6,404 nt of DNA, taken from NCBI GenBank assembly GCA_019246455.1, contig JAFAQJ010000082.1, forward strand, positions 1 to 6,404. Direction: 5' to 3'. Made by a program: the position numbers and the translations under genes. Positions 1 to 4,785 of the stretch are shown here, piece by piece; the stretch's first letter is position 1; each line of letters begins with the position of its first letter. The stretch comes from Pseudolabrys sp. Its GTDB lineage: Bacteria; Pseudomonadota; Alphaproteobacteria; Rhizobiales; Xanthobacteraceae. The notes beneath the pieces are model-generated. The model was not told the DNA's origin and made no database searches. It worked only from the letters and a program-made list of their open reading frames with translations.

Positions 1-995
1 TTCGCCTGCGTCTCGATCAGCGGCAGCGCCGTCAGCGAGCCCGAGCCGTTATCTTCGTTGAGTTTCGCGGCGCGCTCGAGCAGGCGCGAATGCAGATAGA
101 ACACGTCGCCGGGATAGGCTTCGCGGCCGGGCGGGCGGCGCAGCAGCAGCGACATCTGGCGATAGGCCACCGCCTGCTTCGACAGATCGTCATAGATGAT
201 GACGGCGTGCATGCCGTTGTCACGGAAATATTCGCCCATGGTGCAGCCGGTGATCGGCGCGATGTACTGCATCGGCGCCGGATCGGACGCGGTCGCGGCA
301 ACGACGATGGAATATTCCAGCGCGCCTTGCTCTTCGAGCACCTTCACGAATTGGGCCACCGTAGAACGCTTCTGGCCGATCGCGACATAAACGCAATAGA
401 GCTTTATCTTTTCGTCGCCGGTGGCATTGAGCGGCTTCTGGTTCAAAATGGCGTCGAGCGCGATCGCGGTCTTGCCAGTCTGACGGTCGCCGATAATCAG
501 CTCGCGTTGGCCGCGACCAATGGGGATCAGCGCGTCGATTGCCTTGAGCCCGGTCGCCATCGGCTCATGCACCGACTTACGTGGAATGATGCCCGGCGCT
601 TCGACGTCGACGCGGGCGCGGTGATCGGCCTTGATCGGGCCCTTGCCGTCGATCGGATTGCCGAGCGCATCCACCACGCGGCCGAGCAGACCCTTGCCGA
701 CCGGCACATCGACGATCGCGCCGGTGCGCTTGACGGTCTGGCCTTCCTTGATCTCGCGGTCGGCGCCGAAAATAACGATACCGACGTTGTCGCTCTCGAG
801 GTTGAGCGCCATGCCGCGGGTACCGTTCTCGAACTCGACCATTTCGCCGGCCTGCACCTTGTCGAGTCCGTAGACGCGCGCGATGCCGTCGCCGACCGAG
901 AGCACCTGGCCGACTTCGGAGACCTCGGCTTCCTGGCCGAAATTCTTGATCTGCTCTTTGAGGATGTTGGAAATTTCTGCGGCGCGGATGTCCAT
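1..995 (-). CDS. atpA: F1 ATP synthase subunit alpha, N-terminal part (3' end beyond window)
   Basis: This is the alpha subunit of the catalytic F1 head of the F-type ATP synthase on the cytoplasmic face of the inner membrane. Alpha alternates with beta in the hexamer and carries the non-catalytic nucleotide sites. About 331 of the roughly 510 residues usual for the family are visible, with no internal stop. The protein starts MDIRAAEIS. The N-terminal beta-barrel occupies about residues 25-95 and the nucleotide-binding domain begins after it. The P-loop GDRQTGKT is at residues 169-176, exactly the E. coli numbering. The Walker B strand HAVIIYDD is at 263-270. The end of the domain and the C-terminal helical bundle lie outside the window. 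The ATG overlaps the atpH stop by one base (TGATG), and an AGAGG Shine-Dalgarno lies 7 bases upstream, so the start is secure. The usual alphaproteobacterial order predicts atpG, atpD and atpC next, off the left edge. Confidence 0.98.
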   Translation of the reverse strand, partial: MDIRAAEISNILKEQIKNFGQEAEVSEVGQVLSVGDGIARVYGLDKVQAGEMVEFENGTRGMALNLESDNVGIVIFGADREIKEGQTVKRTGAIVDVPVGKGLLGRVVDALGNPIDGKGPIKADHRARVDVEAPGIIPRKSVHEPMATGLKAIDALIPIGRGQRELIIGDRQTGKTAIALDAILNQKPLNATGDEKIKLYCVYVAIGQKRSTVAQFVKVLEEQGALEYSIVVAATASDPAPMQYIAPITGCTMGEYFRDNGMHAVIIYDDLSKQAVAYRQMSLLLRRPPGREAYPGDVFYLHSRLLERAAKLNEDNGSGSLTALPLIETQA

Positions 996-1007
996 CAGCG
1001 TGCCTCT
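993..1007 (-). promoter_or_regulatory. atpA ribosome binding site and atpH/atpA stop-start overlap
   Basis: On the minus strand, AGAGG at 1007-1003 sits inside the last codons of atpH, 7 bases before the atpA ATG at 995-993. The atpH TGA (997-995) shares its A with that ATG. This fixes the atpA start and suggests translational coupling of delta and alpha synthesis. The coupling itself is inferred from the overlap. Confidence 0.75.
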
Positions 1008-1558
1008 TTCATCGCAATCTTGATCGAGTTGAGTTTGGTGCGCAGCGAAGTGTCGACCATCCGGCTGCCCACCTTGACGATGAGCCCGCCGATGATGGCC
1101 GGATCGACCTTCACGTCGAAGTCGATGTCCTTGCCGCCGGTGACGTTCTTGAGCGCGCTCTTGAGCGCGTCGAGGTTCTTGTCGCTGAGTTTCTCCGCGA
1201 CGGTGACTTGCGCTGTGACCTCGCCCTTGTGGCGGGCGGCCAGCGCGCGATAGGCGCGGATCATTTCGCGCGCCATCGACAGGCGACGGTTCGAAGCGAT
1301 CACGCGCAGGAAATTGGCAGCGAGCCCGTTGATATCGGCCTTGTCGAGAACGGCGCTGAGCGCTTTGAGCTGCTCGTCGGCGCCGAACACCGGCGAACGC
1401 ACGAGCCGACCGAGATCCGCGCTCTCCGAAACCATGGTATCGAATTTATCGAGATCGGCTTTGACGGCGTCGGTCGACTTGGTTTCTAGCGCAAGCTCGA
1501 ACAGCGCGTGTGCGTAACGCCCAGCCGCACCGGAAATGAGGGGATCTTCGCCTGCCAC
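995..1558 (-). CDS. atpH: F1 ATP synthase subunit delta
   Basis: The delta subunit (OSCP homologue) sits on top of the F1 head and links it to the b-subunit peripheral stalk. The 187-residue length is normal for the family. The N-terminal helical domain covers about residues 10-115, including the typical [12 protein letters not shown] segment near residue 11. The C-terminal domain contains the conserved family signature around [20 protein letters not shown], followed by a basic end (KEAR). The start is GTG at 1558-1556. An in-frame TGA six codons upstream (1576-1574) rules out a longer protein, and the next internal ATG would remove the conserved helix. The Shine-Dalgarno is poor: GAAAG lies about 12 bases upstream. 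A GTG start with a weak site may limit synthesis of this single-copy subunit, which is an inference. The gene is first in the operon and overlaps atpA by one base. Confidence 0.97.
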   Translation of the reverse strand: MAGEDPLISGAAGRYAHALFELALETKSTDAVKADLDKFDTMVSESADLGRLVRSPVFGADEQLKALSAVLDKADINGLAANFLRVIASNRRLSMAREMIRAYRALAARHKGEVTAQVTVAEKLSDKNLDALKSALKNVTGGKDIDFDVKVDPAIIGGLIVKVGSRMVDTSLRTKLNSIKIAMKEAR

Positions 1559-1845
1559 CTGACGCCCGTTCTTTCACTGCCCCAACGCCACAGACCGTCG
1601 TGGGGCCGGCGGCGTAAGTTGCTGGAATCCAAGAGGGAATTCCGATCTCCGAAGGCCGCGGTGAAGGCGCGTCACCCCCCGAAAAATCGCCGGTTTGCTA
1701 ACACAGCGACCCACGCGGTGCAACATCGCCGCCCCGCCGAAAAGTGCGGCAAGCCCCCGCAGAACCGCGCATTTTTCAATGCAGCAATGCCTCGCATGGG
1801 TGGGGCAACGCCGTTAGCGTGGCGGCCCTTGCCGGGCGACACGAC
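1559..1845. other. Divergent intergenic region between atpH and the EamA permease gene
   Basis: These 287 bases separate two divergent genes and hold no convincing coding sequence. They contain a plausible atp promoter on the minus strand (see the entry at 1696). Within its predicted leader there is a 5-bp inverted repeat, GGTGA (1660-1664) and TCACC (1672-1676), next to a run of six C (1675-1680). The palindrome GGAATTCC lies at 1636-1643. No convincing plus-strand promoter or Shine-Dalgarno for the EamA gene was found. The segment 1744-1845 is open in the EamA frame but its translation looks unlike a membrane-protein N-terminus. Confidence 0.6.
1696..1723 (-). promoter_or_regulatory. Candidate sigma-70-type promoter of the atpHA operon
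   Basis: On the minus strand there is a -35-like TTGCAC (1723-1718), a 16-base spacer and a -10-like TTAGCA (1701-1696). Initiation would fall near 1690, giving a leader of about 130 bases before the atpH GTG. The -35 matches TTGACA at four of six positions and the -10 is weaker, as is common in GC-rich alphaproteobacteria. This is a by-eye prediction. The location in the only gap upstream of atpH supports it. Confidence 0.4.
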
Positions 1846-2784
1846 ATGAAAAAATCGACACCGCGGGTGCGGGCGTGGCAGCGCGACGCTGCGACCGGCG
1901 CGAAATTGCTGGTTCTGTTGCTCGCCTTCGCCTGGGGCTTCAACTGGATCGCGGCGGCGGTCGCGCTGCGCGAAGTTCCGCCGTGGAGCCTGCGCTTCGT
2001 CGGCACCGGGATCGGCGCATTGGCGTTGCTGATTGCCGTACCGCTGTCGGGACGCAAGCTCGCGGTAAGCGGAGCGCAGTTCAAGCACATCGCGATTGCC
2101 GGATTTTTCAATGTCGCATTCTTCAATATCTGCTCGGCCTTCGCGCAATTGAACGGTGCGACCTCACGCGTCGTCATCATCACTTACTCGATGCCGATCT
2201 GGACCACGGCGCTGAGCTGTCTCTTTCTCGGCGAGCAATTGAACCGAGTGCGCATCGTCGCGCTCACGCTCTGCATCGCCGGTCTCGGAATCCTCGTCGA
2301 ACCATTGTTCGCCGCCGGGCTGCCGCTCGGCGTATTTTTAGCGCTCGGCAGCGCGTTCGGTTGGACCATCGCGACCGTCTACGTGAAGTGGGCGAAGCTC
2401 AATGTAGATCCACTCACCAACGCCGCATGGCAACTGACGTTCGGCACGGCGCTGATCGCGATCGGCATGTTTGTCTTTGACGGCTACCCGCGCGTCTGGC
2501 CGATCGGCATTGAGTATGCGATCGCGATTTTGTTCATCGGCCTGTTCGGCGTCGGCCTCGCGCATTTTCTGTGGTGGACGATCATCGCCAGGCTGCCGGC
2601 GACGACGGCTGCGCTCGGCTCGCTCCTCGTGCCGGTGATTGGCGTCGTCGGCTCGTCTGTCATTCTCGGCGAGCGACCAACGCTCACCGACATCGTCGGC
2701 TTCGCCCTGATCTTCGCCGCGGCAGCGTGCGTGCTGTTGCAGAAAAGCGAGAAGGCGACGCTACGCGCTGAAATGCCGGAATAA
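1846..2784 (+). CDS. EamA/DMT-superfamily permease (metabolite exporter type)
   Basis: This is a predicted inner-membrane transporter of the drug/metabolite transporter superfamily, with two EamA repeats and about ten membrane helices. Its substrate cannot be told from sequence; relatives export amino acids, other metabolites or toxic compounds. The 312-residue length is typical. The first EamA repeat covers about residues 20-152, beginning at the AFAWGFNWIAA helix and including YSMPIWTTALSCLFLGEQL (114-132). The second covers about 160-298 and ends with the matching VPVIGVVGSSVILGE segment (262-276) and a last helix near 283-298. The cytoplasmic N-terminus is basic. The ATG at 1846 (MKKSTPR) was chosen because it gives the family's usual N-terminus. 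In-frame GTGs at 1819 and 1744 would add 9 or 34 atypical residues. No strong Shine-Dalgarno precedes any of them. The gene is divergent from atpH, and its TAA abuts the stop codon of the convergent lipoprotein gene. Confidence 0.9.
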   Translation: MKKSTPRVRAWQRDAATGAKLLVLLLAFAWGFNWIAAAVALREVPPWSLRFVGTGIGALALLIAVPLSGRKLAVSGAQFKHIAIAGFFNVAFFNICSAFAQLNGATSRVVIITYSMPIWTTALSCLFLGEQLNRVRIVALTLCIAGLGILVEPLFAAGLPLGVFLALGSAFGWTIATVYVKWAKLNVDPLTNAAWQLTFGTALIAIGMFVFDGYPRVWPIGIEYAIAILFIGLFGVGLAHFLWWTIIARLPATTAALGSLLVPVIGVVGSSVILGERPTLTDIVGFALIFAAAACVLLQKSEKATLRAEMPE

Positions 2785-3381
2785 CTAGCGCGCCGGCTTC
2801 GCCGCATCGGCCGGTTGCGGCTCGGTTTCCATCTCCGGCTCGTCGCCCGGCGGCTCGGCGGCAGGCTTGGCGTTGCGCTTGGGCGCCGGCTTGGCGGCCG
2901 CCCGCGGCGTGTCGATGATCGGCGAGATCGGCGCTTCGGCACCCGAGCCGACGTTGTCGCAGCTTTCGCCGGACTGGCGGTTCGACTCCAGACAGATCAG
3001 GCGATCGAAATGCGCCGCGATCATGCGCTTGCGTTCGGCGCGGCGCGCTGGCGGAATCGGGCCCTTGGTCTTCCAGGTCTGGATCAGATTGCCGGCCGAA
3101 ACGCCGCCGGGATCGCGGATCGCCGCCCATTGGTCGGCGATCGCCGCATTGGGTCCGCTCTTCGCCGGTGCGTCCACGGCGGCGGCATATTTGGCGAGCA
3201 GACTTTCAGCCGCGGTCTTGTTGTAGCGGCCGCTCGATTGATCGACCAGCGTGAGCGTTTCGTACTTGAGCTGAACCGCGCTCTGGTAGGACGCCGCGTC
3301 GAAGCCGACCGTGCCGCAGCCCGCCAACGCCACTAGCGCGGCCAGCCCGCCCAAAATGCGCCACCCGGAGCCAGAAGCCAT
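2785..3381 (-). CDS. Putative lipoprotein of unknown function
   Basis: I do not recognise a named family. The 198-residue protein has a lipoprotein signal: an N-terminus with one Arg (R8), a hydrophobic stretch at residues 9-20 and the lipobox LAGC with Cys22 as predicted acylation site. Residue 23 is Gly rather than Asp, so outer-membrane sorting is possible by the enterobacterial rule, though that rule may not hold here. The mature part (about 27-140) looks helical and mixed-charge, with a basic PARRAERKR stretch near 111-119. Cys130 and Cys141 could form a disulfide. From about residue 145 the tail is rich in Pro, Ala, Lys and Glu and probably disordered. The ATG is well supported by a strong GGAGG five bases upstream. 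Its stop abuts the EamA stop. It is transcribed in the same direction as priA and atpH but is separated from each by an opposite-strand gene, so it probably forms its own unit. Expression of a real protein is likely but unproven. Confidence 0.8.
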   Translation of the reverse strand: MASGSGWRILGGLAALVALAGCGTVGFDAASYQSAVQLKYETLTLVDQSSGRYNKTAAESLLAKYAAAVDAPAKSGPNAAIADQWAAIRDPGGVSAGNLIQTWKTKGPIPPARRAERKRMIAAHFDRLICLESNRQSGESCDNVGSGAEAPISPIIDTPRAAAKPAPKRNAKPAAEPPGDEPEMETEPQPADAAKPAR

Positions 3382-3385
3382 CCGT

Positions 3386-3394
3386 CCCTCCCCC
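3386..3394 (-). promoter_or_regulatory. Strong ribosome binding site of the lipoprotein gene
   Basis: The minus strand reads GGGGGAGGG here, giving GGAGG (3391-3387) five bases before the ATG at 3381-3379. It is the best Shine-Dalgarno in the window and supports both the reality of this gene and its start. Confidence 0.75.
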
Positions 3395-3404
3395 GCTTTG
3401 CGCT

Positions 3405-3413
3405 ACTATAACA
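3405..3413 (-). promoter_or_regulatory. Candidate extended -10 promoter element of the lipoprotein gene
   Basis: The minus strand reads TGTTATAGT: an extended -10 TG, one base, then TATAGT (five of six matches to TATAAT). A 17-base spacer would place CTTAGC at the -35 position, which is a poor match; an extended -10 can compensate for that. The predicted leader would be only about 17 bases and would contain the Shine-Dalgarno. Prediction by eye. Confidence 0.4.
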
Positions 3414-3424
3414 GAATCCTGACA

Positions 3425-3443
3425 GCCGCTAAGATTTTGCGGC
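3425..3443. repeat. Short inverted repeat (5-bp arms) in divergent promoter region
   Basis: GCCGC (3425-3429) and GCGGC (3439-3443) flank a 9-base AT-rich loop. It overlaps the place where the -35 of the lipoprotein promoter would be, so it could be an operator. Five-base arms in GC-rich DNA can arise by chance. Confidence 0.25.
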
Positions 3444-3462
3444 GACTGGGCTTTCCCGGCTT

Positions 3463-3482
3463 GCCTTGCGATTTATCAAGGC
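3463..3482. repeat. Short inverted repeat (6-bp arms) upstream of the SulP gene
   Basis: GCCTTG (3463-3468) and CAAGGC (3477-3482) are perfect inverted copies around an 8-base AT-rich loop (CGATTTAT). The position, 50 to 70 bases before the SulP start, suits an operator or a weak leader hairpin. It has no T-tract suitable for an intrinsic terminator. Function unknown. Confidence 0.3.
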
Positions 3483-3531
3483 GGTTTAGTTCGCTTACCG
3501 TTATTTATCCTGAGTTCCATACACTCGAGCA

Positions 3532-4785
3532 ATGCCCAGTCTCGTCCCCAAACTCGTCACCGTCTGGCAAGAAGGCTACGGCTGGCGCGATCTGCGCGCC
3601 GACGCTATCGCCGGCCTCACCGTCGCCGTCGTGGCGCTGCCACTGTCGATGGGAATTGCCATCGCCTCGGGCGTTTCGCCCGAGCGGGGCCTCTACACCG
3701 CCATCGCCGGCGGTTTTTTTGTGTCGTTGCTCGGCGGCAGCCGCTTTCAGATCGGTGGACCGGCCGGCGCGTTCATCGGCCTCGTCGCCGGTATCGTCGA
3801 GCATCATGGCTATGACGGGCTGGCGCTCGCCACCGCGATGGCCGGCGTCATTATGATCGTTGCTGGCGTCCTACGCATCGGCGTCCTCATACGCCGCATT
3901 CCGCACGCCGTGATTGTCGGTTTCACCGTCGGCATCGCCGTCATCATCGCCGCCAGCCAAATCAGCGAATTGCTCGGCCTCAAGGTCGAGCACGAGCCGA
4001 CGGCGCTGATCCCGAAAATCGCCGCGCTCGGCGCCGCGCTGACGACAATCAATTGGGCGACCGTGGCTATCGCCGCTCTGACGGCCGGCGCCATCCTGCT
4101 GGTGCGCCGCTTGCGTCCGGAATGGCCCTCGTTCCTGATCGCTATTACCGCCGCGACCGCGCTGTGCGTCGCGCTACATCCCGAAGTCGCGACGATCGTA
4201 TCGCGGTTCGGCGACGTGCCACGTTCGCTGCCGCCACCCTCGCTACCCGCCTTCAGCATGGAAAAGGCGATTGTCATGTTGCCTGATGCGGTCACGATTG
4301 CGCTGCTCGGCGCGATTGAATCGCTGTTGTCCGCGATGGTCGCCGACAAGATGAGCGGCGCGCGACATCGCTCGAGCGGCGAGCTCAGCGCGCAAGGCAT
4401 CGCGCAAATCGCCGCCGTCGCTTTCGGCGGCATTTGCGTGACCGGCACGATTGCGCGCACCGCCACCAATGTTCGCGCCGGATCGCGCGGCCCGATGTCC
4501 GGCATGCTGCATTGTCTCTATCTGCTGGTGTTCCTGCTGGTCGCCGCGCCGCTGGTCGGGCTCATCCCGCTCGCGGCGCTCGCGGCGATGCTCATCGTCG
4601 TCGCCTGGAACATGGCGGAGAAGGAAGAAGTCTGGTCGATGCTGGTCGCGAAGAATGCCGACACAGCGGTCCTGCTCGCGACTTTTCTGCTGACGATCTT
4701 TATCAATCTCTTGGTCGGCATCGTCGCCGGAATCCTCCTGCACATCGCATTGTCGTTCGTGCGCAAGCGCGCCACCGCTGCCTAG
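3532..4785 (+). CDS. SulP-family inorganic anion transporter without STAS domain
   Basis: This is a predicted inner-membrane transporter of the SulP (SLC26) family, whose members move sulfate, bicarbonate or dicarboxylates, often coupled to Na+ or H+. The substrate here is undetermined. Family hallmarks are the first segment (DLRADAIAGLTVAVVALPLS, 20-39), the ERGLYTAIAGG region (51-61), IGGPAGAF (74-81), the ESLLSAMVAD motif (263-272) with its conserved Glu263 and Asp272, RHRSSGEL (278-285), and the GTIARTATN stretch (305-313). Hydrophobic segments continue to about residue 408, enough for the complete transport core. The protein ends at 417, whereas most relatives run to about 500-560 with a cytoplasmic STAS domain. 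That domain is absent, and only a short basic tail (RKRATAA) follows. The ATG is fixed by an in-frame TGA seven codons upstream (3511-3513). The gene ends with tandem in-frame TAG codons (4783-4788), the first overlapping the priA stop. Assignment to the family is firm. Confidence 0.93.
   Translation: MPSLVPKLVTVWQEGYGWRDLRADAIAGLTVAVVALPLSMGIAIASGVSPERGLYTAIAGGFFVSLLGGSRFQIGGPAGAFIGLVAGIVEHHGYDGLALATAMAGVIMIVAGVLRIGVLIRRIPHAVIVGFTVGIAVIIAASQISELLGLKVEHEPTALIPKIAALGAALTTINWATVAIAALTAGAILLVRRLRPEWPSFLIAITAATALCVALHPEVATIVSRFGDVPRSLPPPSLPAFSMEKAIVMLPDAVTIALLGAIESLLSAMVADKMSGARHRSSGELSAQGIAQIAAVAFGGICVTGTIARTATNVRAGSRGPMSGMLHCLYLLVFLLVAAPLVGLIPLAALAAMLIVVAWNMAEKEEVWSMLVAKNADTAVLLATFLLTIFINLLVGIVAGILLHIALSFVRKRATAA

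Larger units (their letters stand above)
3382..3531. other. Divergent intergenic region between the lipoprotein and SulP genes
   Basis: These 150 bases are visibly more AT-rich than the flanking genes, as expected of a regulatory region. They hold the lipoprotein promoter element and ribosome binding site on the minus strand, and two short inverted repeats (3425-3443 and 3463-3482). For SulP, a weak plus-strand promoter could be TTGCCT (3461-3466), 18 bases, then TTTAGT (3485-3490), but this is marginal. No clear Shine-Dalgarno precedes the SulP start. Confidence 0.55.

Noticed and set aside
90..1253. A 387-codon plus-strand open frame antisense to atpA and atpH
   Set aside because: It lies opposite two certain housekeeping genes. 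Its translation is rich in Arg, Asp, His and Ala, typical of shadow frames in GC-rich DNA, with no recognisable domain.
1744..1845. Longer EamA protein starting at GTG 1744 (34 extra residues) or GTG 1819 (9 extra)
   Set aside because: The extra residues are not membrane-like, no good Shine-Dalgarno lies upstream, and the ATG at 1846 gives the standard length and basic N-terminus.
1508..1849. A 113-codon plus-strand frame covering the intergenic region upstream of the EamA gene
   Set aside because: It overlaps the atpH start on the other strand, has no Shine-Dalgarno, and its composition is Pro/Arg/Ala-rich without pattern. It would also cover the likely atp promoter.
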